64,000 nt of DNA, taken from positions 171,414 through 235,413 of the forward strand of contig NZ_PQNY01000002.1 in the NCBI RefSeq assembly GCF_002917885.1. Direction: 5' to 3'. The notes beneath the pieces are model-generated. The model was given only the letters and a program-made list of their open reading frames with translations, was not told the origin of the DNA and ran no database searches. The position numbers were made by a program, and so were the translations under genes. Within the stretch, counting starts at the first letter, position 1, and each line of letters starts with the position of its first letter. The stretch is from Flavobacterium croceum DSM 17960. GTDB lineage: Bacteria > Bacteroidota > Bacteroidia > Flavobacteriales > Flavobacteriaceae. Positions 16,474 to 26,800 of the stretch are shown here, piece after piece.

Positions 16474-17178
16474 CTATTTTTTTACTACCAATCTAAATCC
16501 TTCTCCATGAATATTTAAAATTTCAACATTGGGATCTTCTTTTAAATATTTTCTCAATTTGGCTATATAAACATCCATACTTCTCGAAGTAAAATAGTTG
16601 TCATCTCTCCAAATCTTTGTAAGCGCCATTTCTCTTGGCATCAAATCATCTTCAAACAAAGCCAACATTCGTAACAATTCGTTTTCTTTTGGCGAAAGTT
16701 TAATAGGTTCTTGCCCTGGGTAAGTAAGAAAACGCAATTTAGAATTAAGATGAAATTTACCTATTTGAAATTCAAATTGAGCATTTTCAGGTTTTACATC
16801 TTGTGCTTTTCGCTGCAAGATTGCTTTAATTTTCATTAACAAAACTTCAGAGTCGAAAGGTTTGTTTAAATAATCGTCTGCCCCTACTTTGTATCCTTTT
16901 AATACATCTTCTTTCATAGCTTTTGCTGTTAAGAAAATAATAGGAACTTCTTTGTTTTTTTCACGTATTTCTCTTGCCAATGTAAAACCGTCTTTGTATG
17001 GCATCATTACATCGAGTATACATAAATCGTAGGTGTCTTTTTTAAATTTTTCAAAGCCTTCCATACCATTTTTTGCAAGAACTACTTCAAATTCGTTCAG
17101 CAATAGATAGTCTTTTAAAATGGCTCCAAAATTTTGATCGTCTTCTACTAATAATATTTTTTTTGTTTGTTTTTCCAT
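16474..17178 (-). CDS. OmpR-type response regulator (RprY-like)
   Basis: A 234-residue response regulator. The receiver domain (1-120) has the acidic pair E12/D13, phospho-acceptor D56 (CILDVMMP), T84 (FLTAK) and K106 (NKPFD). The C-terminal half is a winged-helix DNA-binding domain (LSPKENELLRML ... SRSMDVYIAKLRKYL). It is encoded 6 bp after its sensor kinase. Length, order and sequence resemble the RprX/RprY pair of Bacteroides, but its targets are unknown. Confidence 0.93.
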   Translation of the reverse strand: MEKQTKKILLVEDDQNFGAILKDYLLLNEFEVVLAKNGMEGFEKFKKDTYDLCILDVMMPYKDGFTLAREIREKNKEVPIIFLTAKAMKEDVLKGYKVGADDYLNKPFDSEVLLMKIKAILQRKAQDVKPENAQFEFQIGKFHLNSKLRFLTYPGQEPIKLSPKENELLRMLALFEDDLMPREMALTKIWRDDNYFTSRSMDVYIAKLRKYLKEDPNVEILNIHGEGFRLVVKK

Positions 17179-17184
17179 AGCTTT

Positions 17185-18771
17185 TTAATTTATTAACGGA
17201 AGTTTAATTGTAAATACACTTCCTTTTCCTTTTTCACTTTCTACATAAATTTGACCATTATGGTCGTCTATTATAGTTTTAACGTAAGCAAGACCCAAAC
17301 CGTGTCCTTTTACGTTATGCACGTCACCGGTATGTTCTCGGTAAAACTTTTCAAAAATTTTCTTTTGTACTTGTTTACTCATACCTGCACCTTTGTCTGC
17401 AATTTTAATTACTAAATAATCTTTAATATTTTCTGTAATTACGTTTATAACGGGGGCTTCTGGAGAATATTTTACTGCATTATCTAAAATGTTTACCAAA
17501 ACATTGGTAAAATGCACATCGTTTACCAAAGCCGTATCGCGTGTTGCCAATAATTGTGTCGATATAGAGCCACCTTTGTCTTCTACAATAAGTGAAATAT
17601 GATCGATGGCTACTTCAATAATATCGTGTACACTTTGAGGCTCTTTTTCTATTTCCAACTCTTTCTTTTCTAGCTTTGAAATACGCAAAACATTTTCTAC
17701 TTGTGCGTGCATACGTTTGTTTTCGTCGCGTATCATTTGCAGATATCTAAAAACTTTTTCTTTATCGTCTATAACTTTTGGGTTTTTTATAGCATCTAAA
17801 GCTAAGTTTATGGTAGCAATAGGTGTTTTAAACTCGTGAGTCATATTATTTATAAAATCTGTTTTTATTTCAGAAATTTGCTTTTGTTTAAATAGTTGAT
17901 TTAAAGCATTAGCATAAGCAATAATTATTATTAATGTAAATATTACAGATAATAATGATATACCTACGACATCTTTAAACAAAAACTTTTTCTTTTGTGG
18001 AAAAGTAACCAACAACTGGTAATCGCTAGCACCTTCATTATCTACAAAAACGGGAATTGAATAGGTAGCATATTTATCATACTTAAAACTATCCGATTTT
18101 ATTTTTGTAGCCAATCCGTTGCTATAAATATTGTACTCATAAGGAGTTTTAATTCCGTACTTGTCCAATTCGCTTGCTAAAACTTTTTCTATTTGCTCTT
18201 TTGTAACTCTATCTTGAATAGGCAACAACGAGGAAACATCTTTGTAAGCAATTTCAAATTGAGCGTCTTCTAAAATTTTTAAACTTCCTTCTTTAGAAAT
18301 TGTTAAATCGGGTTTTAAACCGTTATCAATACCTAATTTGTCTGTTGGATTTTTAGAAAAAACTTCTGTTTTTCTTTTGGCAGAAAAACTTTTAATTTTT
18401 TCATTACTATTGGCATTTTTATCAAAGAACGTAGAAAATATATCATAATCTTCTGCTACAATAGTGCTCGAATATATTATGGTTTCGTTGGTTTTTGAAT
18501 TTCTTCTAAAATACCCGTACTCCAACAAATCTGAAGTTTCAGGCATTTTTCCTGTTTTACTTTTAAGTTTGTAATATTTATTATAAAATGTATATTCCTC
18601 TTGTTTTTGCAAATTTTCAGAAACATTTCCTAATACTTGCTTTACATGAAATTTGAACTGCTCTTCATTGTTTTCAAAAGAAGTTTTAAACCAATACACT
18701 TGTACTAATATTATTCCGAGTAATGATAAACTCATTAATACAACTAGTAATCGAAAAAAAAACTTATTCAT
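17185..18771 (-). CDS. Membrane sensor histidine kinase (RprX-like)
   Basis: A 528-residue sensor kinase. Transmembrane helix 1 is at about 7-28 and helix 2 at about 265-290 (VVGISLLSVIFTLIIIIAYA), with a roughly 235-residue periplasmic sensor between them. The dimerisation/phospho-acceptor helix holds H312 (NNMTHEFKTPIATINL). The ATPase domain has the N box NILDNAVKYSP, G1 DKGAGMS and G2 GHGLGLAYVK. It phosphorylates the downstream regulator. The signal is unknown; the sensor domain has no family I recognise. Starts at ATG 18771. Confidence 0.93.
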   Translation of the reverse strand: MNKFFFRLLVVLMSLSLLGIILVQVYWFKTSFENNEEQFKFHVKQVLGNVSENLQKQEEYTFYNKYYKLKSKTGKMPETSDLLEYGYFRRNSKTNETIIYSSTIVAEDYDIFSTFFDKNANSNEKIKSFSAKRKTEVFSKNPTDKLGIDNGLKPDLTISKEGSLKILEDAQFEIAYKDVSSLLPIQDRVTKEQIEKVLASELDKYGIKTPYEYNIYSNGLATKIKSDSFKYDKYATYSIPVFVDNEGASDYQLLVTFPQKKKFLFKDVVGISLLSVIFTLIIIIAYANALNQLFKQKQISEIKTDFINNMTHEFKTPIATINLALDAIKNPKVIDDKEKVFRYLQMIRDENKRMHAQVENVLRISKLEKKELEIEKEPQSVHDIIEVAIDHISLIVEDKGGSISTQLLATRDTALVNDVHFTNVLVNILDNAVKYSPEAPVINVITENIKDYLVIKIADKGAGMSKQVQKKIFEKFYREHTGDVHNVKGHGLGLAYVKTIIDDHNGQIYVESEKGKGSVFTIKLPLIN

Positions 18772-18842
18772 CTACACAAATTTAACAATTTAACATTTAT
18801 TGCTATTTTACATTAACCAAACATTAACATTAGAGCTTATTA

Positions 18843-20498
18843 TTATTTATTCTTTAAAATTTCAAGTATTTCAAAAATTTGTTTTTCTGTTTCTTTTAAA
18901 GTAGTGTTTGAAATTACAAAATTACTTTTTGCTATTCGTTCTTCGTCAGATATTTGATTATTAATACGTTGCACTACTTTTTCGGAAGTAGTATTGTCTC
19001 TTTTCATAACCCTTTCTATGCGCTGTTGCATAGGAGCGGTAACGGTAATAATAAAGTCACAGTCTTTGTAACTTCCGCTTTCAAATAATATGGCTGCTTC
19101 TTTAAATACAATTGGTTTATCTTGATTATTCTTTAACCATTCTATAAAATGCTGCTTAACCGCTGGGTGTACTATAGCATTAAGTTGCGATAGTTTTTCG
19201 GGGTTATTAAAAACAATAGAAGCTAATTTTTCTCTTTGTAATACACCCTTAGTATCTAAAATAGCTGAGCCAAACTTTTCTACTATTTGTAATAAAACAT
19301 TTTTTTGTTGCATTACATTTTTCGCTTCAATATCAGAAATATATACGGGGTAACCCAAATGCATCAAATATTTTGCCACAGTTGTTTTTCCGCTACCTAT
19401 GCCACCAGTAATTCCAATTATTTTGCTTTTTATAAGCTCTTTTTTTACCGTTGTATTTTCTGTAACTATTTGTTCATTGGGTTTTTCTATATCTGTAATT
19501 TGTTGCGCAAAAAACAAATTAGGAAAAGCTTCTTGTGGGGTTTGACGCAGTATATTTATTCTAAAAAAAGATTCTAAAAAACCTTGACCATAGCCAAAAA
19601 ATTGTTTCCAAACAGCAATGATAGAATAAGCTCCTATTTTTAAGCTTTTATTTTGAATCGCTGAAACTACAAAAATGAATACAAAATATATAAAGTATAA
19701 TTTTATGGGAATATCAATTAGAAAAACCAGCATAAATAGTGAAAAATAGAAACCCAAAACAAACAATGTAGGTAGCCAAAACATAATTTTTGCATATTCT
19801 GGATACCAATGGTTTAATATAGGGCGGGCTTTACCAAACTTTGAAACTTGTATCGAAAATTTATCCCAATCTATTCTTCTTTTATGATATACGAATGCTT
19901 TAACAAATAGTCTAGTTTTATATCCCATTTTCCATAATCTAATGGATAAATCGGGATCTTCTCCCGGATGAATATTCCCAAAACCTTGTGATGCTAAAAA
20001 GGCTTGCTTTGAAATTCCCATATTGAAGCTGCGTGGCTGAAATTTTTCTAGTTTTTCAGAACCTCCTCGTATACCGCCTGTTGTTAAAAATGAGGTCATG
20101 GCAAAGTTTATTGCTTTTTGTATTGTAGAAAAGCTTTTTAAAGCCTTATCTGGGCCTCCAAAACAATCTACATAATCATGAGTAAGTTCATTTTCTACTT
20201 CTTGTAAATAATTGGGAGGTATAATACAATCTGAATCAAAAATTAAAAAATACTCTCCTTTGGCTTTTTTCATTCCGTAATTTCTAGAATCGCCAGGTCC
20301 TGAATTTTCTTTATAATAATAAGATATCTGAAGTTTATCTTGGTACTTTGAAACTATTTCTTCGCACTTTATGGTAGAACCATCTTCAACAATTACTACT
20401 TCAAACTTATGCTTATAAGTTGTTACACATAAACTTTCTAGTAGTTCATTAATTTCATCGGGTCTATTATATACCGGAATAATTATAGAAAATAGCAT
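18843..20498 (-). CDS. coaE: GT2 glycosyltransferase - dephospho-CoA kinase (CoaE) fusion
   Basis: One uninterrupted frame encodes two enzymes. Residues about 1-330 (from ATG 20498) are a family-2 glycosyltransferase: FSIIIPVYNRPDEI, the EDGS and FDSDC (DxD-type) motifs, GEDPDLSIRLWKMGYK, then two or three membrane helices at about 238-290. After a polar linker (about 332-358) comes a full CoaE: P-loop GGIGSGKT at 365-372, ISDIEAKNVM, ILFESG and the lid region, with the usual length of about 190. CoaE phosphorylates dephospho-CoA in the last step of CoA synthesis. An upstream ATG at 20549 overlaps a terminator and is not used. In related genomes I would expect two adjacent genes; this is the only CoaE seen here. 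Confidence 0.88.
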   Translation of the reverse strand: MLFSIIIPVYNRPDEINELLESLCVTTYKHKFEVVIVEDGSTIKCEEIVSKYQDKLQISYYYKENSGPGDSRNYGMKKAKGEYFLIFDSDCIIPPNYLQEVENELTHDYVDCFGGPDKALKSFSTIQKAINFAMTSFLTTGGIRGGSEKLEKFQPRSFNMGISKQAFLASQGFGNIHPGEDPDLSIRLWKMGYKTRLFVKAFVYHKRRIDWDKFSIQVSKFGKARPILNHWYPEYAKIMFWLPTLFVLGFYFSLFMLVFLIDIPIKLYFIYFVFIFVVSAIQNKSLKIGAYSIIAVWKQFFGYGQGFLESFFRINILRQTPQEAFPNLFFAQQITDIEKPNEQIVTENTTVKKELIKSKIIGITGGIGSGKTTVAKYLMHLGYPVYISDIEAKNVMQQKNVLLQIVEKFGSAILDTKGVLQREKLASIVFNNPEKLSQLNAIVHPAVKQHFIEWLKNNQDKPIVFKEAAILFESGSYKDCDFIITVTAPMQQRIERVMKRDNTTSEKVVQRINNQISDEERIAKSNFVISNTTLKETEKQIFEILEILKNK

Positions 20499-20512
20499 TT
20501 TACTTTTTTTTA

Positions 20513-20520
20513 CAAATATA
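20513..20520 (-). promoter_or_regulatory. -7 promoter element for the GT2-CoaE gene
   Basis: On the minus strand this reads TATATTTG, an exact TAnnTTTG match, 14 bp before the ATG at 20498 and just after a terminator. It argues against the upstream start at 20549. Confidence 0.6.
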
Positions 20521-20536
20521 AGGCATATAAAAAAAG

Positions 20537-20562
20537 AAAAGTCCCACATCTGTGGGACTTTT
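20537..20562 (-). terminator. Terminator after the first T9SS protein
   Basis: A 12-bp stem AAAAGTCCCACA / TGTGGGACTTTT followed on the minus strand by CTTTTTTT: a textbook intrinsic terminator. Confidence 0.9.
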
Positions 20563-20584
20563 AAACAAACTTTAAGAATAATTG

Positions 20585-23500
20585 TTATTCTTTAATAACT
20601 TTTATTGTTTGTACTTGAGTATTTGAAGTAAATTTTACAATATAAGCTCCTGTAGGTAAAGATGACATATCAATAGTACTTTCTGTTGCATTAATCGTTA
20701 CATCTTTTACTACTTGTCCTAGTAAATTCATTATTTGAGCCTTATCAATATTTTTATCATAAGACACAGTTAATGAATGTTTAACAGGGTTTGGATAGTA
20801 TACAAATCTACCTGCATCAAATGTATTGCTTGCTAAAGAAGCATCGTAAGCTGACACTTTAAATGTATCTTGAGTATCATTACCATATTCCCATACAGCA
20901 ACATACAATACTTCACCTGGGGTTCTTCCTGTTAAAGCTACTTTAGAGAAATTTCCATCTGCTGAACTGTCGTCATCGCATTGTACTAATACTAAGTTTC
21001 CGCAAGATCCGCTGTAGACTGCTAAACCTGTATCTGTTAATATTGTACCATTATTACCTGTTTCAATAGTAATAGAACCCGAAGCAGGAACCGTAGCTGT
21101 AAACCAAACTTCGCCCGCTAATGTACCTGCACAACCAGGAGCAGGAATATTTTGACCTGTAGTGGCACTTACATTTGTACCAATAATTGCATTATCAGTA
21201 AATACTCCTCCAGCAGTAAGAGCTATAGCTCCTGTACAATCGTCATTAACTGGAGGCAATGCTATTGTAGAAAAAGTAAAAGGACCTGTCCATACACTAA
21301 ATCCATTAGTACCACAATTTGCTCTTACATAAAATTCATAAGCTGTAGCTGGTTGCAATGAAGAAAGAGTAAGAGGGCTTGTAGCATTTGGATGAGATGG
21401 AGTACCTGTAGGTGCCCCAGAACCTGCTAGAGCAACGTGAACATCCCAAGATGTTTCTGCACAACCTATATTCCATGATAAAATAGCAGAGTTTGGTGTT
21501 ATAGCTGTAGCAGATAAGTTACTAGGTTGAGGACAAGCTACTGCAGCAGATACGGTTACATTGTAATCTTCTGTCTCTCCATATCCGTAAGTTGCACATG
21601 GTGATATACTTGATCCTGTAGTATTCCAAACGTCTCTAACTCTCATTCTGTGTGTTCCTAGTGGAGGATTACAAGCCAATGTTATAGAGAAAGTTGCAGA
21701 ACCATTTGAAGCAATTGAAGTAGTTGTGTATCCTACTCTTTCTGAAGCTTCAAATATATAATTATCATTATAATCTATCCATACAGCTACATTTTGACCT
21801 CCAAAAGAACCTACAGAAACAGAAACTGTGTAGGTAGATCCCGCTTGAAGTGTACCTGTATAATTAGGTTGTCCAGTAAAATAAGTATATGCAGGGTTTA
21901 CCGCATCTGTTCCAGTATTATTAGCTAATGTTGTACCTGAAATTGAAATATTAGAAATCAAATCTCCAGATGTTTTACCCGTAGTATACAAAGGATCACA
22001 ATAACACCCTGTTGCTACTGTAGTGAAAGATTGGCTTGCACAATTTACTGCATCTCCAACAACATTAAAAGGAGTTAATGTATAATGATATGTTGTGTTT
22101 AAATTTCCTGTAAAAGAATATGTAGTTACATTTCCTAAGTTAGAATTATTTAGAATGTCTGTTCCACCAGCTGTAGTGCCTATAGATAATTTATATCCGT
22201 CTGCACCAGATACAGCTCCCCATGATATTGTAGTTGGAAAGTTTCCGCAAGTAGCATTAACTGTGGCTGTTATACCTGTTGCACAAGCTGGTGCAGTTGC
22301 CGGAATTGGCTCCCATACAATATCATCTAAATAAGTATAAGTATATGTTGATGTATTTGGTTTTCTAAATGCTATATAAGAATCTGTACCTGTATATGAA
22401 GCAAAATTTACGATATACTGTGCATATGAAGTGGTAAGATCTACAGTTTGTAGAGGTGTAAATGTTGAACCATCTGCAGGATTTGACATAGTACCTACAA
22501 TAACATCTTCGGTAGCAGTAGAAGTATTACCTTTAAACACCAATCTGTGCGTTCCAGCACTTAAATTAGAAACTACAGGACAAACTAGCATAATATAAGA
22601 AGCGCTAGGAGAGCTTGAATTATAAATAGTTACTCCATTCGGAGAAGAAGAAGCTGTTGTAGAAACTCCTACAGTTGCATAAGTTGATACTCCATTTGAA
22701 AGTATCTTTTGCCAACAACTAGGTAAAGATCCTAATGATGTGGTATCAAAATTTTCACTAAAACTAGTTACTGAACTACAAGCTGTTCTAAATGTGTATG
22801 GCCCAGCCCAATTACTAGCTCCAGAAGTACAATTTGATTTTACATAATATTGATAATCAGTATTTGCTAATAATCCTGATACTGCTTGAGGGTTTGTAGC
22901 AGAAGATAATAGAGTTCCTCCTCCTTGTGTGAAACCTGAAACTCCGTATTCTACAGACCAACTTGTGGCTCCATTAGGTTCTGTCCAAGATAAACTTGCA
23001 CCAGAATTTGTAATATTGGATACTGATAAGGCTGTAGGAGGTAAACAACTCGCTACTGCTCCATCTATTACCAATTGGGGTCTATTCATAGCAAGAGTTC
23101 CTGTTGTATTAGTACAAGCACTTACTGTATCACTAGTATAATATAATGATCTATTTACAGTTAAAGTAGAATATGTAGTAACTACATTTGTAGTATAAGC
23201 TCCACTTGTTGCTCCCTCACAAATTTGAATAATAATGTTTGAAGTTCCATCCCAAACAAAAGGAGTTGTAAGAGTAAACATTACTTGTCCTGTTGCAGAA
23301 GGTGTAAAATCTGTAGGACCATAAACTACGTTTGAAACATTTTCAAAAGTTGTTGAGGCGAAATTTGAAGAAGTAGTAGTGCCCATCGAAATAGTATAAC
23401 CTTCTTCTAACCCACTTGTACCAATAGATGTTACATTCCATCCAATTTTTGTAATGTTACCCGCCACAAGACCAGCTGATAACAGTTCACTTGCTGTGTA

Positions 23501-23659
23501 AATGTACTGTTGTCTTGAGTTTTTCCAATAATCTTGCAAAGGTGCAGGTTGAGAATACGCATCATTAGAACCAGAATTGGCTCCAACAACCACGATACCT
23601 GTTTGTGCACTCATTTGCAAAAACATTAGTAAAAACAACCAAAAAGTAATTTTTTTCAT
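20585..23659 (-). CDS. Secreted FN3/GEVED protein with T9SS type A sorting domain
   Basis: A 1024-residue secreted protein. Signal peptide 1-18 (SAQ). Order: an N-terminal beta region; a fibronectin-III-like domain at about 205-292 (ending AGPYTFRTAC); a jelly-roll-like segment; a second FN3-like domain; a GEVED domain (VAVWIDYNDNYIFEASERVG ... YGYGETEDYNVTV); a third FN3-like domain; a pre-peptidase-like domain (VNDDCTGAIAL ... GEVLYVAVWEY); and a C-terminal sorting tail (YYPNPVKHSLTVSY ... LPTGAYIVKF). The tail directs export through the type IX system to the cell surface. No catalytic domain is visible; an adhesin or matrix role is a guess. It shares the last four modules with the next gene. 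Confidence 0.9.
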   Translation of the reverse strand: MKKITFWLFLLMFLQMSAQTGIVVVGANSGSNDAYSQPAPLQDYWKNSRQQYIYTASELLSAGLVAGNITKIGWNVTSIGTSGLEEGYTISMGTTTSSNFASTTFENVSNVVYGPTDFTPSATGQVMFTLTTPFVWDGTSNIIIQICEGATSGAYTTNVVTTYSTLTVNRSLYYTSDTVSACTNTTGTLAMNRPQLVIDGAVASCLPPTALSVSNITNSGASLSWTEPNGATSWSVEYGVSGFTQGGGTLLSSATNPQAVSGLLANTDYQYYVKSNCTSGASNWAGPYTFRTACSSVTSFSENFDTTSLGSLPSCWQKILSNGVSTYATVGVSTTASSSPNGVTIYNSSSPSASYIMLVCPVVSNLSAGTHRLVFKGNTSTATEDVIVGTMSNPADGSTFTPLQTVDLTTSYAQYIVNFASYTGTDSYIAFRKPNTSTYTYTYLDDIVWEPIPATAPACATGITATVNATCGNFPTTISWGAVSGADGYKLSIGTTAGGTDILNNSNLGNVTTYSFTGNLNTTYHYTLTPFNVVGDAVNCASQSFTTVATGCYCDPLYTTGKTSGDLISNISISGTTLANNTGTDAVNPAYTYFTGQPNYTGTLQAGSTYTVSVSVGSFGGQNVAVWIDYNDNYIFEASERVGYTTTSIASNGSATFSITLACNPPLGTHRMRVRDVWNTTGSSISPCATYGYGETEDYNVTVSAAVACPQPSNLSATAITPNSAILSWNIGCAETSWDVHVALAGSGAPTGTPSHPNATSPLTLSSLQPATAYEFYVRANCGTNGFSVWTGPFTFSTIALPPVNDDCTGAIALTAGGVFTDNAIIGTNVSATTGQNIPAPGCAGTLAGEVWFTATVPASGSITIETGNNGTILTDTGLAVYSGSCGNLVLVQCDDDSSADGNFSKVALTGRTPGEVLYVAVWEYGNDTQDTFKVSAYDASLASNTFDAGRFVYYPNPVKHSLTVSYDKNIDKAQIMNLLGQVVKDVTINATESTIDMSSLPTGAYIVKFTSNTQVQTIKVIKE

Positions 23660-23758
23660 TGCTAATAATTTAAAATTGTTGTTTGCGAATATAATTTTTT
23701 TATGATAAATATGCTAATTTATTTCATTATTTTATTCAATATCAGTTAAGTCCAAATA

Positions 23759-23786
23759 AAAAAGTAGCTTAAATAAGCTACTTTTT
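23759..23786 (-). terminator. Terminator after the second T9SS protein
   Basis: A 13-bp perfect stem AAAAAGTAGCTTA / TAAGCTACTTTTT around AA, directly after the stop region of the 23804 gene and followed by TTTATTT on the minus strand. Confidence 0.85.
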
Positions 23787-23803
23787 ATACTACTAAAGCC
23801 TCA

Positions 23804-26800
23804 CTAAAGCTTTATAATCTTATAATTTGCCTTTTTATTTCCACAATTAATTTGTATGATATAGTTCCCTGATGGATATTTTTGAAAATTAATTTCAGAT
23901 TCCAAATTGTTAATTCTTTCATTATACATTTCTTGCCCAATCATATTGTAAATGGTAATAGAATCTATAATTTCGTTATTCTTTAGATATAATACATCTT
24001 TTACAGGATTTGGATAATAATTTAAAACACTCAAATTATCAAATTCTTGAGTGCCTAATACTGAATTGTAAGCCGATATTTGAAAAGAGCCAATATTATC
24101 ATTGCCAAAATCCCAAACATTAACATATATAATTTCTCCTGGTGTTCTATTGGTTAATGTTATCATAGAATATTTGCCATTTGGAGAAGAATCATCATCA
24201 CACTGAATATACTGTAAATTTGAGCAATTACCTGAATATGCAGCCATACCTGTGTCTGTAAGTGAGCCAAAACCTGTTTCGAGGGTTACTGCTCCAGAAG
24301 CAGGTATAACAACTGTGTACCATAAATCTCCTCCGTTATAATCTGCACAATCAATACCTGGTGCATTGGAATTTGTTGCCAAAGCATTTGTGCTACTTAC
24401 AGCATAATCGGTAAAAGTATCTCCAATTGTTAAATTAATTGCTGTTGTACACTCATCATTATTAGAACTACTAGGTGGAGTAAGTATGCATACTGAGAAT
24501 GTTGTGTTTTGATTTGGTATAGATGTTGTTGTATAAATTCTTAAATAATAAGTCTGACCTATTAGTAAACCGTTTACAACATTACTGTTTGGATCTGAAC
24601 AACTACCTTGTACAAGTGATAAACCATTACAATTACCCGTGTATAATGCGTGGTACATATCGAGAGTAGAGCCCGTAATACTCGACAAAAGAATGTGGTG
24701 TGATGAACTTGTAGCAACAAATTTATACCAAACATCATCATCTGCTGTTCCCGCACAACTATTCATTATATTACTTGGTGTAGCATTTTGTACAGAACCT
24801 GTAACAACAGATTGACAATTTAAAGTATTACTTGGTGTTAGCATTATTGCACCAAAACAATCATCATTTGGCACTAATGAATTAATACCACATTGTATAC
24901 GTTTTATACGTTCTAGAGTATTTGTACTACAATCTGAACCAGCATGCAAATAATATCTAATGATGCCAGAAAAATTTGACGTCCATTGTACAGTTCCCAA
25001 TCCTGTTGCTAAAACTGTCGAAGCATCTTGATTGGATATTGTAATAAAATCTGTATTTAATGAACTTGAAAAAGTGTAAGTTACACCTTGTATTACCTCT
25101 ACTTGAGAATATTCTCCTGCAAAAGCATTCGAAATAATAACTTCATTACTACCTGTACAACTTGGAATAAATGTTGAAGCAGGCTTTAATCCATAAGGAG
25201 CATTTACACAACCTGACGAAGAACAATCTTGCAAAACTGTAACAGCCAATCGAGTTATACTTTCGCAACCATTAACTTCTTGAGAAGCATAATAAGTAGT
25301 TCCCGAAACCAATAAAGTTGTATTTGCGAGCATATTTCCGTTTGTTGCACTATCATACCATTTTATTGCATTACCTGTTACAACTAAACTTGACAAACTT
25401 ACAGAACCACAAAAAGTTTGATTAGCAATACCTTGTGGAGCTGAAGGAGCTTGCGTAAGTTGTAGAGAAATTGTAGCTAATGCGTAACAACCTGCCAAAG
25501 ATAGTACTTTAACGTAAATGGTTTGTGGGCTTGACGTATTTATATAATTAGCAGGCGTTGTAATCGCATTTGTACCATTTTGCGCATCAGACAATGTAGT
25601 ATAATATTCAAAAACTACATTGGGTGTGTTACAAATTTGATTGTTTGCCAAACTTAAATTGAACGTTTCGTATCCTATTGCGCCTATATTGTCGCATAAT
25701 GTCAATACAGTATTATTTACTAAAGGACTTGATTCTAAAGTAACAAGAACAGGAAGTCTATTCAATCCTTCACAATTAATAGTTTGAGAAGCATAGTACG
25801 TTGTATTATTCTGTAAAACAGTAGTATTTGCTAATGCTACACCTCCTGTAGCCTGACTATACCATTTAATATTATCTCCAGAAACGATGATGTTTTGAAG
25901 TGTAGGATTATTTGCTGCACAAAAATATTGTTGAGAAGCTCCTGTTGGTGCTGGTGTTGTTGATGTACAATCGTAGGCCGACACATAAAAAGTACCTTCC
26001 TCTTCTGCATTGTAAGCCCAAACATTAGCATATAATATTTCGCCAGGTGTTCTATTGGTTAATGATAGTATTGAAAAATAACCATTTTGAGGATTGTCAT
26101 CATTACAACTAACTAATGATAATGCAGAACAAGTTCCCGAATATACTGCTAAACCAGTATCTGTAACAGTATCCGAAAAATCGCCTTGTGTTTCTATTGT
26201 TACATTTCCAGATGAAGGCACTACAATAGTATACCAAACATCTGCTCCGTTAAAAAACGCACAATTTGGATTTGGAGGATTGGAATTGGTAGCTCCTAAA
26301 TTTGTACTGAGTACTTGATGATCTGGAAATATATTACCTATTAATAATGGTGTTGCCTCTATGCAATTATCATTTGCTGGAGGATTTGGCAAAGTTGTAA
26401 AGACATAAGGTCCAGTCCATAAGCTAAACCCATTGTTCTGACAATTGGCTCTCACATAGAAATCGTAAGTTGTACTTCCTTGCAATCCATTTATAGTAAA
26501 AGGCGATATAACATTGGAGTATGTAGGGGTATTACTAGGTGTAGCTCCTCCTTGATTAACAACATAAACATCCCACATAGTTTCTGTACATCCTGCATTC
26601 CAAGATAATACAGCCGTAGAATTGGTTATAGAACTCACAAATAATGTATTGGGTTGTGAGCAAGCTGGCGCTGGTAATATTGTTACTACATAATCTTCGC
26701 TCTCTCCATAATTGTAGGTAGCACAAGGATCTATTGTAGCAGCATCTACATTCCAAACGTTTCTTATTCGCATTCTATGTGTACCAACTGTAGCTGTACA

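Noticed and set aside
20499..20549. Upstream ATG for the GT2-CoaE protein
   Set aside because: It would start within the terminator stem and ahead of the -7 element; GT2 homology begins at ATG 20498.
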